Assembly: GCF_003853705.1 (NCBI RefSeq)
Contig: NZ_QTQI01000012.1
Location: 155,801 to 219,800, forward strand
DNA length: 64,000 nt
Direction of reading: 5' to 3'
DNA from: Burkholderia sp. Bp8992
GTDB lineage: Bacteria; Pseudomonadota; Gammaproteobacteria; Burkholderiales; Burkholderiaceae
Part shown: positions 48,289 through 57,002 of the stretch, one piece after another
How positions within the stretch are numbered: the first letter of the stretch is position 1
Layout: every line of letters starts with the position of its first letter
Notes under the pieces: generated by a model
Told to the model about the DNA's origin: nothing
What the model saw: only the letters and a program-made list of their open reading frames with translations
Databases searched by the model: none
Program-made: the position numbers and the translations under genes

Positions 48289-48584
48289 TGTCGGCAGCCG
48301 GCTGGTTTATCGTGCTGTTGGCGCTCGTGTGCGCCAACCTGCCGTTCCTGAACCAACGCCTCTTCGCCGTCGTGCCGTTCGGCGCGGCGAAGAAGAGTGC
48401 GTGGGTGCGGATCGGCGAGCTGATCGTGCTGTACTTCGTTGTCGGCGCGCTCGGCTTCTGGCTCGAGTCGCGCGCCGGCAACCGCTTCGAACAGGGCTGG
48501 CAGTTTTACGCGATCACGTTCAGTCTCTTCATCGTGTTCGCGTTCCCCGGCTTCACGTTCCAGTATCTCGTCAAACGACGCTGA
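48288..48584 (+). CDS. DUF2818 family membrane protein
   Basis: The 98-residue protein has three hydrophobic segments (about residues 5-15, 46-60 and 73-92) and the family features WFIVLLALVCANLPFLNQR and an FPGFTFQYLVKRR end. It overlaps the nuoN stop by one base. The family sits just downstream of nuoN in beta-proteobacteria as far as I recall, so a role in complex I assembly or stability is a reasonable but untested inference. Confidence 0.88.
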   Translation: MSAAGWFIVLLALVCANLPFLNQRLFAVVPFGAAKKSAWVRIGELIVLYFVVGALGFWLESRAGNRFEQGWQFYAITFSLFIVFAFPGFTFQYLVKRR

Positions 48585-48624
48585 CGGCTCCGGCCGTCCG
48601 TCGCGCTCAATTCAGGAGCCGCCG

Positions 48625-49215
48625 ATGGCCGAACTACCCAATCACGACGCCGCACTCACCGAAACCTGCCTCGAGAGCGAGGCGATTTTCGAAGGCTCGT
48701 TCCTCAAGCTCAAGCGCGACACCGTCCGTCTGCCGGACGGCAAGAAGGCCACGCGCGAATACGTCCAGCATCCGGGCGCGGTGATGGTGATCCCGCTGTT
48801 CGACGACGGCCGCGTGCTGATGGAAAGCCAGTATCGCTACCCGATCGGCAAGGTAATGGCCGAATTCCCGGCCGGCAAGCTCGATCCGAACGAAGGTGCG
48901 CTTGCGTGTGCCGTGCGCGAGCTGCGCGAGGAAACGGGTTATACGGCACGCGAATACGTGTTCCTGGCCCGCATTCACCCGATCATTTCCTACTCGACCG
49001 AATTCATCGACCTGTACCTGGCGCGCGGGCTCACGGCCGGCGAGCGCAAGCTCGACGAAGGCGAATTCCTCGAAACCTTTACCGCCACGCAGGCCGACCT
49101 GCAGGAATGGGTGCGCACGGGCCAGATCACCGACGTGAAGACGATCATCGGCACGATGTGGCTCGACAAGGTGCTGTCCGGCACCTGGCCGCTCGGGCCG
49201 GTCGTGACGCCCTGA
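48625..49215 (+). CDS. nudF: NUDIX hydrolase, ADP-ribose pyrophosphatase type
   Basis: The 196-residue protein has a perfect Nudix box (G-x5-E-x7-REUxEExGU) beginning at GKLDPNEGALACAVRELREE near residue 90, with QYRYPIGKVMAEFPAG just before it, typical of ADP-ribose pyrophosphatases. It should cleave ADP-ribose or related nucleoside diphosphate sugars to limit toxic protein modification. CAGGAG precedes the ATG at 48625. Substrate assignment is by subfamily resemblance. Confidence 0.88.
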   Translation: MAELPNHDAALTETCLESEAIFEGSFLKLKRDTVRLPDGKKATREYVQHPGAVMVIPLFDDGRVLMESQYRYPIGKVMAEFPAGKLDPNEGALACAVRELREETGYTAREYVFLARIHPIISYSTEFIDLYLARGLTAGERKLDEGEFLETFTATQADLQEWVRTGQITDVKTIIGTMWLDKVLSGTWPLGPVVTP

Positions 49216-49302
49216 GCGGGGCGTCAGCAGCGGGTGGGGCGCCGCGTTACAATCCGGTGACGCGGTGCGTTCCTGCCGCGCGATCCGGATTTAGCACGAT
49301 CG

Positions 49303-49330
49303 TTCACAAACTCGCTTTTTGCGCTACACT
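49303..49330 (+). promoter_or_regulatory. Promoter of the DUF1178 gene
   Basis: TTCACA (49303-49308), a 16-base spacer and TACACT (49325-49330), about 22 bases before the ATG. The match is moderate. Confidence 0.45.
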
Positions 49331-49351
49331 CGTCACACGCCCTGATTCAGC

Positions 49352-49774
49352 ATGAAGGTCCTCGATTTACAGTGCCCGCACGGTCATCGGTTCGAAGGCT
49401 GGTTCGCTTCCGCCGATGAATTCGAAGCGCAGTTGTCCCGCAAGCTGGTCGAATGTCCGGTGTGCGGGACGACCGAGGTCAACCGTCTGCCGTCGGCACC
49501 GCGCCTGAACCTGTCGGGCGCGACGCAGGCCCGGCCGGCCGATCCGCGTGCGCTGCAGGCGCAGGTGATGCGCGCGCTGCGCGAGGTGCTGGAGAAGACC
49601 GAGAACGTGGGCGAGCGCTTCGCCGAGGAAGCGCGGCGCATCCATTACAACGAGGCGCCCGCACGCAGCATTCGTGGCGTCACGACGCCGGAAGATGCGC
49701 AATCCCTGGCCGAAGAAGGCATCGACGTGATGCCGCTGCCGATTCCAGCCGCGCTGAAAGAACCGCTGCAATGA
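49352..49774 (+). CDS. DUF1178 family protein
   Basis: The 140-residue protein begins KVLDLQCPHGHRFEGWFAS, then has CPVCG: two CxxH/CxxC pairs that probably form a zinc ribbon, and a helical C-terminal part ending in LAEEGIDVMPLPIPAA. These features define DUF1178, a small cytoplasmic family of unknown function. It ends 54 bases before the acyl-CoA dehydrogenase operon. Confidence 0.88.
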   Translation: MKVLDLQCPHGHRFEGWFASADEFEAQLSRKLVECPVCGTTEVNRLPSAPRLNLSGATQARPADPRALQAQVMRALREVLEKTENVGERFAEEARRIHYNEAPARSIRGVTTPEDAQSLAEEGIDVMPLPIPAALKEPLQ

Positions 49775-49828
49775 CGTACGCAGTGTGTCTTTGCCGGGCC
49801 GGACGGCCGCGGACAGGAGACACTGCGC

Positions 49829-51025
49829 ATGGATCTGGATTATTCACCCGCCGACGACGCATTCCGCGTTGACGTCCGCGCCTGGCTCGAGGCCAACCTG
49901 CCTCGCGCACTGCGCGCCAAGGTACTCGATCACAAACGACTCGACCGCGAGGATTTCGCGAGCTGGCACCGGATTCTCGGCCAGCGCGGCTGGTCCGCGC
50001 CTGCCTGGCCCGTCGAATACGGCGGCCCGGGCTGGAACGCGACGCAGCGGCACATCTGGGACGAGGAGTGCGCACGGATCGGTGCGCCGACCGTGTTGCC
50101 GTTCGGCGTGTCGATGGTCGCGCCGGTGCTGATGAAGTACGGCAGCGAAGCACAGAAGCGGCACTATCTGCCGCGCATACTCGACGGTTCCGACTGGTGG
50201 TGCCAGGGTTACTCGGAGCCCGGTTCGGGATCCGACCTCGCGTCGTTGCGCACGCGCGCCGAGCGCCACGGCGACCACTATGTCGTCAACGGCCAGAAGA
50301 CCTGGACGACGCTCGGCCAGTACGCCGACATGATGTTCTGCCTCGTGCGCACCGATCCGGCCGCGAAGAAGCAGGAGGGCATCTCGTTCCTGCTGATCGA
50401 CATGAAGACGCCCGGCATCACGGTGCGCCCGATCGTCATGCTCGACGAGGACCACGAGGTCAACGAAGTGTTCTTCGAGGACGTGAAGGTGCCGGTCGAA
50501 AACCTCGTGGGCGACGAGAACCGCGGCTGGACCTATGCGAAATATCTGCTCGGCCATGAGCGCACCGGCATCGCGCGCGTCGGTGCGTCGAAGCGCGAGC
50601 TCGCGTTCCTGAAGCGCGTGGCGTCGAACCAGCGCAAGAACGGCAAGCCGTTGCTCGCCGATCCGGTATTTGCCGCGAAGGTCGCGGCGCTCGAAGTCGA
50701 GCTGATGGCGCTCGATGTGACGGTGCTGCGTGTCGTCAGCCGTGAGACGAGCGGCAAGGGGCCCGGCCCCGAGGCATCGATGCTGAAGATCAAGGGCACC
50801 GAGGTGCAGCAGGCGCTCACCGAACTGATGGTCGACGCGATCGGCCCGCTCGCCGCGCCATTCGACGTGTCGTTCCTCGACGGCGAGCGCGAGCACAGCA
50901 TCGCGGGCGACGACGATGCGGCGCCGCTCGCCGCGTACTACTTCAATTACCGGAAGACGTCGATCTACGGCGGCTCGAACGAGATCCAGAAGAACATCAT
51001 CGCGCAGATGATTCTGGGGCTGTGA
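49829..51025 (+). CDS. Acyl-CoA dehydrogenase, alpha-type subunit
   Basis: The 398-residue flavoprotein has the acyl-CoA dehydrogenase layout, with GYSEPGSGSDLASLRTRAERHGDHYVVNGQKTWTTL at the FAD/substrate site and YGGSNEIQKNIIAQMILG at the C-terminus. The C-terminal catalytic glutamate of the medium-chain type is replaced by Gly (YGGS), so the base is probably in the LLGHERTGIAR helix. It pairs with the following ACAD gene (19-base gap); heteromeric pairs like this act in steroid or branched acyl-CoA catabolism in other bacteria. Substrate unknown. Confidence 0.9.
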   Translation: MDLDYSPADDAFRVDVRAWLEANLPRALRAKVLDHKRLDREDFASWHRILGQRGWSAPAWPVEYGGPGWNATQRHIWDEECARIGAPTVLPFGVSMVAPVLMKYGSEAQKRHYLPRILDGSDWWCQGYSEPGSGSDLASLRTRAERHGDHYVVNGQKTWTTLGQYADMMFCLVRTDPAAKKQEGISFLLIDMKTPGITVRPIVMLDEDHEVNEVFFEDVKVPVENLVGDENRGWTYAKYLLGHERTGIARVGASKRELAFLKRVASNQRKNGKPLLADPVFAAKVAALEVELMALDVTVLRVVSRETSGKGPGPEASMLKIKGTEVQQALTELMVDAIGPLAAPFDVSFLDGEREHSIAGDDDAAPLAAYYFNYRKTSIYGGSNEIQKNIIAQMILGL

Positions 51026-51044
51026 TCAGGGAACGGAGACAACC

Positions 51045-52178
51045 ATGGATTTCAGCTTTACCGATGAGCAGCAGCAGTTTTCCGACGCGCTGCGCCGTTA
51101 TCTCGGCGAGCAATACGGATTCGAGGCGCGCCAGGCGATTGTGCGCAGCGACACGGGCGTGTCGGACACGCAATGGAGCGCGTTCACGGAACTGGGGCTG
51201 ACCGCGCTGCCCGTGCCGGACGCGCAGGGCGGCTTCGGCGGCGGCCCGGTCGACATGCTGGTCGTGATGCAGGAGCTCGGCCGCGCGCTGGTGATCGAGC
51301 CGTACTGGGCCACCGCGGTCGGTGTCGAGGCGTTGCGCATCGCCGGCTCCGGTGCAGGCGAGGATGCGGCGCTGCTGGAGGCGGTCGCGCAGGGACAGAA
51401 GCGGCTGGCGGTGGCGTTCCATGAGCCGCATGCGCGCTACGACCTGTACGAACTCGACACGCACGCGCACGAACAGGGCGGCACGTACCGGCTGACCGGT
51501 ATCAAGTCGGTCGTTCAGCACGGCGCACAGGTGCAGGCGTGGATCGTGCCGGCACGCGTCGATGGCGGCGGCATCGGCCTTTTCGTCGTCGAACGCGATG
51601 CGTCGAACGCGAAGGTGGCCGACTACCGGACGATCGACGGCCAGCGTGCCGCAACGCTCGAATTCAACGAAACGCCGGCCCGACTGCTGACGGGTGGTGC
51701 GCGCGACGCGGCGGCGCTCGAGCAGATTGCCGATTACGCGACGTTCCTGCTGTGCGCGGAAGCGGTCGGCGCGCTCGACGAGCTGAATCGCGCGACGGTC
51801 GAATACACGAAGACGCGCGAGCAGTTCGGCGTGCCGATCGCGCGCTTCCAGGCGCTGCAGCACCGGATGGTCGACATGCTGATCCACGCGGAGCAGGCGC
51901 GTTCGCTGACCTATCTGGCGGCAGTGCGTTACGCGAGCGGCGACGCCGATGCGCGGCGCAAGGCCGTGTCGGCCGCGAAGGCCCGGATCGGCGCGGCCGC
52001 GCGCTTCGTCGGCCAGCAGGCCGTCCAGTTGCACGGCGGCATGGGTGTGACCAACGAGGTCGCCGCTGCGCATTTGTTCAAGCGGCTGACGATCATCGAG
52101 ACGACGCTCGGCGACACCGATCATCATCTTGCCCGCTTCGCCGCGCTGCCCGATTTCGCGCAGACCGACGCAGCATGA
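51045..52178 (+). CDS. Acyl-CoA dehydrogenase, beta-type partner subunit
   Basis: The 377-residue protein has a divergent N-terminal and middle domain, with the second half conserved: RFQALQHRMVDMLI and QAVQLHGGMGVTNEVAAAHLFKR. Short, divergent ACADs next to a fuller one form alpha2beta2 enzymes in the cholesterol-side-chain FadE systems, the likely model here. Its stop overlaps an ATG of the next gene. The chain length and structure of the substrate cannot be read. Confidence 0.88.
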   Translation: MDFSFTDEQQQFSDALRRYLGEQYGFEARQAIVRSDTGVSDTQWSAFTELGLTALPVPDAQGGFGGGPVDMLVVMQELGRALVIEPYWATAVGVEALRIAGSGAGEDAALLEAVAQGQKRLAVAFHEPHARYDLYELDTHAHEQGGTYRLTGIKSVVQHGAQVQAWIVPARVDGGGIGLFVVERDASNAKVADYRTIDGQRAATLEFNETPARLLTGGARDAAALEQIADYATFLLCAEAVGALDELNRATVEYTKTREQFGVPIARFQALQHRMVDMLIHAEQARSLTYLAAVRYASGDADARRKAVSAAKARIGAAARFVGQQAVQLHGGMGVTNEVAAAHLFKRLTIIETTLGDTDHHLARFAALPDFAQTDAA

Positions 52179-52216
52179 CGGCGACGCGCGAGCGTCCCAG
52201 ACGAGGAGACCTGCAA

Positions 52217-52678
52217 GTGGGTATCAGTTACGAAGACCTGGTGGTGGGCAGCACCACCGAAGTGGGCCGCTACACGTTCGAGCCCGACGACATCAAGGCG
52301 TTCGCCGAACGCTATGACCCGCAACCGTTTCACCTCGACGAAGAAGCGGGGAAGGCATCGCATTTCGGCGGCCTCGTCGCGAGCGGCTGGCATACGTGCT
52401 CGGTGTTCATGAGCCTGCTCGTCAAGAAGCTCGGGCCGGATTCGACCAGCATGGGCTCGCCCGGCATCGACTCGATCCGCTGGCTTAAGCCGGTGCGGGC
52501 CGGCGACACGATCACGATGTACCAGAAGGTCCACGACAAGCGCGTGTCGGAGAGCAAGCCCGACCGCGGCATCGTGTCGACGGAGTGGGTCGGCGTGAAC
52601 GAAGCCGGCGAGACGGTGATCAGCGTGCATACGAAGGTGCTGTTCGGGCTGCGCCATCCGGGAGGCACGAAAGGATGA
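52217..52678 (+). CDS. MaoC-family enoyl-CoA hydratase (first of a pair)
   Basis: The 153-residue protein has a single hotdog fold with the hydratase-type catalytic pattern D-x4-H in RYDPQPFHLDEEAGKASHFGG. It should hydrate the enoyl-CoA made by the upstream dehydrogenases. I choose the GTG at 52217 because GAGGAG (52203-52208) is ideally spaced before it; the ATG at 52175 overlapping the previous stop would add 14 charged residues. Its stop overlaps the next MaoC gene (ATGA). Confidence 0.87.
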   Translation: MGISYEDLVVGSTTEVGRYTFEPDDIKAFAERYDPQPFHLDEEAGKASHFGGLVASGWHTCSVFMSLLVKKLGPDSTSMGSPGIDSIRWLKPVRAGDTITMYQKVHDKRVSESKPDRGIVSTEWVGVNEAGETVISVHTKVLFGLRHPGGTKG

Positions 52679-53151
52679 CGGGCGTGACCTTGCCGCTGAT
52701 CGCGTCGGCGCAGGCGCTGCAGGCGAGGGTCGGCGCGGAGCCGCTCGCGAGCGGCTGGATCGCGATCGACCAGCCTCGCGTCGACGGTTTCGCCGACGCG
52801 ACCGGCGATCATCAATGGATCCACGTCGACCCCGAGCGCGCGCGACGCGAGTCGCCGTTCGGCGGCCCGATCGCACACGGGTTCCTGACGCTGTCGCTGA
52901 TCCCTGCGTTGATGACCGACGCGATGCGCTTCGAGCAGAAGATGGGTGTGAACTACGGGCTGAATCGCGTGCGATTCCTGAAGCCCGTGCCGGTCGGTGC
53001 ACGCGTGCGCGCGCTGTTTGCGGTGAAGGAAACCGCCGACGCCGCGCAGGGCGGGGTGCAGGTGACGTGGTCGGTGTCGATCCAGGCCGAGCGTCCCGAT
53101 GCGCCGCTGCCGGTGTGCGCGGCAGAGTTCATCACGCTACACTACTTCTGA
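52675..53151 (+). CDS. MaoC-family dehydratase (second of a pair)
   Basis: The 158-residue hotdog protein has the motif GDHQWIHVDPERARRESPFGGPIAHGFLTLSL, including the D-x4-H catalytic pattern. It overlaps the first MaoC gene by four bases. Two adjacent single-domain MaoC genes after an ACAD pair may encode two subunits of one hydratase, as in steroid degradation, or two hydratases acting in sequence. Confidence 0.88.
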   Translation: MTGVTLPLIASAQALQARVGAEPLASGWIAIDQPRVDGFADATGDHQWIHVDPERARRESPFGGPIAHGFLTLSLIPALMTDAMRFEQKMGVNYGLNRVRFLKPVPVGARVRALFAVKETADAAQGGVQVTWSVSIQAERPDAPLPVCAAEFITLHYF

Positions 53152-53155
53152 AGCG

Positions 53156-53183
53156 CGGGGCGGCAGGCACGGCGGCCGCCCCG
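53156..53183. terminator. GC hairpin between convergent genes
   Basis: CGGGGCGGC (53156-53164) pairs with GCCGCCCCG (53175-53183). There is no T run on either side, so it may be a weak bidirectional terminator or an mRNA 3'-end stabiliser. Confidence 0.4.
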
Positions 53184-53203
53184 CCGGTCACGTCACATGC
53201 GTG

Positions 53204-53896
53204 TCAGTGCTTCGCGTATTGCGTCGCGCCGAACAGCACTTCTCGCGCCTTGTCGTCCTGCAGTGCCTTGCGCATCGACGCGAGCACTTCGACGCCGCGC
53301 TGCACGGCCGGTCGCGCGGCGATCGCATCGAACCAGCGCTTCACGTTCGGCAGCTCGTCGAGCACGATGCCCTGGTTTTGCCACGAACGCGTCCACGGGA
53401 ACGTCGCAATGTCTGCGATCGTGTACGTGTCGCCCGCGAGATACTCCGATTCGCCGAGGCGCTTGTCCATCACGTTGTACAGGCGCTTCGCTTCGTTCGT
53501 ATAGCGGTTGACCGCGTATTCGATCTTCTCCGGCGCATACATGCGGAAGTGGTGTGCCTGTCCGAGCATCGGGCCGACACCGCCCATCTGGAACATCAGC
53601 CACTCGAGCGTCGCATAGCGCGCGGCCGGATCGGCCGGCAGGAACTTGCCGGTCTTCTCCGCGAGATAGATCAGGATCGCACCCGATTCGAACAGCGAGA
53701 TCGGCTTGCCGCCAGGGCCGTCCGGATCGACGATGGCCGGAATCTTGTTGTTCGGGCTGATCTTCAGGAAGTCGGGCTCGAACTGGTCGCCCGCGCCGAT
53801 ATCGACCGGATGAACACGGTATGCGAGGCCCGTTTCCTCGAGCATGATGTGTACCTTGTGGCCGTTCGGGGTCGCCCAGCTATAGACGTCGATCAT
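53204..53896 (-). CDS. Glutathione S-transferase, nu-class (YfcG-like)
   Basis: The 230-residue protein has the thioredoxin-fold start IDVYSWATPNGHKVHIMLEETGL with the Thr-Pro-Asn motif of YfcG/YghU-type disulfide-bond oxidoreductases, the ESGAILIYLAEKTGKFLP block at the glutathione site, and an all-helical C-terminal domain. It probably works with glutathione as a disulfide reductase or peroxidase. The ATG at 53896 is preceded by AAGGAG. Confidence 0.9.
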   Translation of the reverse strand: MIDVYSWATPNGHKVHIMLEETGLAYRVHPVDIGAGDQFEPDFLKISPNNKIPAIVDPDGPGGKPISLFESGAILIYLAEKTGKFLPADPAARYATLEWLMFQMGGVGPMLGQAHHFRMYAPEKIEYAVNRYTNEAKRLYNVMDKRLGESEYLAGDTYTIADIATFPWTRSWQNQGIVLDELPNVKRWFDAIAARPAVQRGVEVLASMRKALQDDKAREVLFGATQYAKH

Positions 53897-54103
53897 CGTC
53901 AACTCCTTGGTTGCATGCGCGAAAACGGCGCCGGGAGCGCCGCGACAGGCGGTCATTAGAGCATGGATCGACGCGGGCTGCTGGCGACGGAATCGTGCCT
54001 GCGGATGCGTGCGCGCAGCGACGTGGTGCGTGTCGTCGACGTCGTGCGCGGCGCGTCTCGATACATTTTCGTGCGGCTTCGATCGCCGGTGCGACAGGGC
54101 GAA

Positions 54104-54895
54104 TCAGCGCTTGTAGCGCGGCTGGCGTTTCTCGAGAAATGCGGTAATGCCTTCGAGCCCGTCCGCATGATGCAGCGACGTGACGAAATGATCGCGCTCG
54201 GTGCCGAGATGCGGTTCGAGCGGTTGCGTCGTCGCATCGTCGAGCAGCGACTTGATGCGCGAGAGTGCGTTCGGCGAAATGCCGGCGAGCGTTTCGGCCC
54301 ATGCGAGCGCGTCCGTCAGTGCCGCGCCGGGCACGGCGAGCCGGTTGACGACGCCGAGCGCATGCAGCCGCTCGGCCGTGACCGGCTTACCTTCGAACAG
54401 GATCTCGGCCGCCATCGCGCGCGGCAGGGCGCGCGCGAGGAACCACGAACCGCCGCCGTCCGGCGTCAGGCCCACACGCGCATACGACATCACGAATTTC
54501 GCGTCGTGCGCGGCGACGATCAGGTCGCACGCGAGCGCGAGCGAGAAGCCCGCGCCGGCGGCGGCGCCTTCGACGGCCGCGATCACCGGTTTCGTCGCCG
54601 CGCGGATCGCCGTGACCCACGCGGCGAGCTGATCGATGCTGTCGGCCTGGTAGGACGGATCCTTCGAACGGTTCTCGAGCAGGCGGTTCAGGTTGCCGCC
54701 GGCGCAGAAGAAGCGATCGGCGCCCGTCAGGACGACCGCGCGAATCGCGGGATCGCGATCGGCGGTGGCGATCGCTTCGATGCCGGCCGCGTACATGTCG
54801 GGATGCAGCGCGTTGCGCGCGCCGGGATTGGACAGCGTGAGGACGAGCGTCGAATCGCTCTCGGGCGGACGCGAGGCCAGCAGTTCAGCACTCAT
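54104..54895 (-). CDS. Enoyl-CoA hydratase/isomerase family protein
   Basis: The 263-residue crotonase-fold protein shows the oxyanion-hole segments (LTGADRFFCAGGNLNRL and VEGAAAGAGFSLALACDLIVAA) and LTPDGGGSWFLARALPRAMA in the active-site helix, where the usual hydratase glutamate is replaced by Asp. Crotonase-fold enzymes hydrate, isomerise or hydrolyse acyl-CoAs; the Asp suggests an isomerase-like or altered reaction. ATG 54895 is chosen; a longer start at 54970 adds basic residues only. It is divergent from a GST gene. Confidence 0.85.
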   Translation of the reverse strand: MSAELLASRPPESDSTLVLTLSNPGARNALHPDMYAAGIEAIATADRDPAIRAVVLTGADRFFCAGGNLNRLLENRSKDPSYQADSIDQLAAWVTAIRAATKPVIAAVEGAAAGAGFSLALACDLIVAAHDAKFVMSYARVGLTPDGGGSWFLARALPRAMAAEILFEGKPVTAERLHALGVVNRLAVPGAALTDALAWAETLAGISPNALSRIKSLLDDATTQPLEPHLGTERDHFVTSLHHADGLEGITAFLEKRQPRYKR

Positions 54896-55014
54896 GCGAG
54901 CGTGTCTCCATCGGATGGCGGCGCGGCGGCGCCGCGTATGTTGCGTGGACAGGCGGAACGGCTGTCGCAACGGATGTAATGTTGTCGGGGCGAACGCAAA
55001 ACTTGCTTTAGACT

Positions 55015-55028
55015 AGCACGAACGTGCT
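55015..55028. promoter_or_regulatory. 14-bp palindrome, candidate operator
   Basis: AGCACGAACGTGCT is a perfect inverted repeat with 6-base arms in the 202-base divergent spacer between the enoyl-CoA hydratase and the GST genes. The form suits a TetR-family regulator of acyl-CoA metabolism. The regulator is unknown. Confidence 0.45.
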
Positions 55029-55097
55029 TTTCAGCGCGATGAATCCCGATGCGGCCGGCACTGTTGAGGCCGCGCTTCAGCAAGGAAGGAGACTTTG

Positions 55098-55754
55098 ATG
55101 CTACAGCTGTGCGGTATTCCGTTGTCCAACTATTACAACAAGGTGAAGTTCGTGCTGCTCGAGCACGACATCCCGTTCGAGGAGTCGGTGTGCGGTTTGC
55201 CGATCAGCGATCCGGCCAAGCTCGTCGATTCGCCGCTCGGCAAGATTCCGTTCCTGAAGACCGAGGAAGGCGCGCTGTTCGAGTCGCAGGCGATCATCGA
55301 ATACCTGGCCGCGCGCTATCCCGGGAAAGGCATTTTTCCGGCGAGCCCGTTCGCGGCAGCGAAGGTGCGCGAACTGGTCGAGACACTCGAGCTGTATCTC
55401 GAATGGATGGCGCGAGAGGTCTATACGGAAGCGTTTTTCGGCGGCAAGGTCAGCGACGGGATGAAGGCGCACGTCGAGAAGCGCCTGCCGCGCGCGATCG
55501 ATGCGTTCAAGCAGATGACGCAGTTTTCGCCGTATGTGCTCGGCGACGCGTTCGGCCTTGCGGACATCGCCGCGTGGGTCCATCTGCCGGTCATCGGGAT
55601 GGCGACGAAGGCCATATTCGGACGCGATTTCCTGCTCGACGCCGGCATCGACTGGAAGGCGCACGCGAAGCTGGTTGGCGAGCGCCCGGCCGCGCAGCGC
55701 GTGGCAGCCGAGCGCAAGGCGTACATCGAAGCGACAAGCGTCGCGCGTCCGTAA
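55098..55754 (+). CDS. Glutathione S-transferase family protein
   Basis: The 218-residue protein begins MLQLCGIPLSNYYNKVKFVLLEHDIPFEE, a GST thioredoxin domain with a Ser/Tyr-type active-site loop, then LVDSPLGKIPFL and FESQAIIEYLA for glutathione binding, and a helical C-terminal domain. AAGGAAGGA precedes the ATG at 55098. The conjugation substrate is unknown. It is divergent from the enoyl-CoA hydratase and convergent with an aminotransferase. Confidence 0.9.
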   Translation: MLQLCGIPLSNYYNKVKFVLLEHDIPFEESVCGLPISDPAKLVDSPLGKIPFLKTEEGALFESQAIIEYLAARYPGKGIFPASPFAAAKVRELVETLELYLEWMAREVYTEAFFGGKVSDGMKAHVEKRLPRAIDAFKQMTQFSPYVLGDAFGLADIAAWVHLPVIGMATKAIFGRDFLLDAGIDWKAHAKLVGERPAAQRVAAERKAYIEATSVARP

Positions 55755-55761
55755 GCGCGGT

Positions 55762-55795
55762 TCCCGCAGGGCGGCCCGTCGCCGCCCGTGCGGGA
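55762..55795. terminator. GC hairpin between convergent genes
   Basis: TCCCGCA-GGGCGGC (55762-55775) pairs with GCCGCCC-g-TGCGGGA (55781-55795), a 14-pair stem with one bulge and no T run. It is probably a bidirectional terminator. Confidence 0.5.
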
Positions 55796-55796
55796 C

Positions 55797-56969
55797 TTAC
55801 AGCCGGGCGAGTCGTTCGAGCGCGGACGCGAGCGTGCGTTCCTGCTTCGCGAAGCAGAAGCGTACGACGCCCGATTCGTGCTGCTCGTGATAGAACGCCG
55901 ACACCGGAATGGCGGCCACGCCGATCTCCGACGTCAGCCACTTCGAGAATTCCGCTTCGGGCAGGTCGCTGATTGCCGAGTAATCGACGCACTGGAAGTA
56001 CGTGCCCGTGCACGGCAGCAGCTTGAAGCGCGTGCGCTCGAGGCCGGCACGGAAGAAGTCGCGCTTCTTCTGGTAGAAGCCGGCCAGCGACAGGTACGGT
56101 GCCGGATCGCGCAGGTAGTCGGCGAGCCCGAACTGCATCGGCGTGTTCACCGTGAATACGTTGAATTGGTGGACCTTGCGGAATTCCGCGGTCAGCGCGG
56201 CAGGGGCCGCGACGTAGCCGACCTTCCAGCCCGTCACGTGATAGGTCTTGCCGAAGCTCGACACGATGAAGCTGCGCGCCGCGAGTTCCGGGTAGCGCGC
56301 GACGCTTTCGTGGCGCGCACCGTCGTAGACCATGTGCTCGTACACCTCGTCCGACAGGATCAGCACGTTGGTGCCGCGCACGATGTCCTCGAGCTTGCGC
56401 ATGTCCGCCTCGCGCCACACGGTACCCGTCGGGTTGTGCGGCGTGTTGATCAGGATCATGCGCGTCTTCGGCGTGATCGCGGCCGCAAGACGGTCGAACG
56501 GGATCGCGTAGTCGGGCGCCTCCAGCGTGACGAACACGGGCGTGCCGCCCGCGAGTTCGATCGACGGCAGGTAGCTGTCGTAGGTCGGTTCGACGACGAT
56601 CACTTCGTCGCCCGGATGCACCGCACACAGGATCGCCGTCAGCAGCGCCTGCGTCGCGCCGGCCGTCACCGTGATCTCGGTGGCCGGATCGTAGCGCCGG
56701 CCGTAGACCTGCGCGATCTTGTCGGCGATCGCGTCGCGCAGCGGTGCGACGCCGGCCATCGGCGGATACTGGTTGTGCCCGTTGCGCATCGCGGCCGCGA
56801 CCGCGTCGACGATGCGCGGGTCGCAATCGAAATCCGGGAAGCCCTGGCCAAGGTTCACCGCGCCTTTTTCGGCGGCTAGCGCGCTCATGACCGTGAAGAT
56901 CGTCGTGCCGACGTTCGGCAGGCGCGAGGGGAAAACGGGGGTCGTTGGCATGTCTGAAGGAGCGTTCAT
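55797..56969 (-). CDS. PLP-dependent aminotransferase, class I/II (methionine aminotransferase YbdL-like)
   Basis: The 390-residue fold-type I enzyme has NLGQGFPDFDCDP near residue 40, an NTPHNPTGTVW stretch at the PLP pocket, SSFGKTYHVTGWKVGY with the Schiff-base lysine, and the C-terminal arginine region VVRFCFAKQE. The N-terminus and spacing fit the YbdL/KAT-type subfamily, which transaminates methionine, aromatic amino acids or kynurenine. Substrate uncertain. Confidence 0.88.
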   Translation of the reverse strand: MNAPSDMPTTPVFPSRLPNVGTTIFTVMSALAAEKGAVNLGQGFPDFDCDPRIVDAVAAAMRNGHNQYPPMAGVAPLRDAIADKIAQVYGRRYDPATEITVTAGATQALLTAILCAVHPGDEVIVVEPTYDSYLPSIELAGGTPVFVTLEAPDYAIPFDRLAAAITPKTRMILINTPHNPTGTVWREADMRKLEDIVRGTNVLILSDEVYEHMVYDGARHESVARYPELAARSFIVSSFGKTYHVTGWKVGYVAAPAALTAEFRKVHQFNVFTVNTPMQFGLADYLRDPAPYLSLAGFYQKKRDFFRAGLERTRFKLLPCTGTYFQCVDYSAISDLPEAEFSKWLTSEIGVAAIPVSAFYHEQHESGVVRFCFAKQERTLASALERLARL

Positions 56970-57002
56970 CGATACGGTCGAATTCGGGTGGTGCGGCGTA
57001 GG

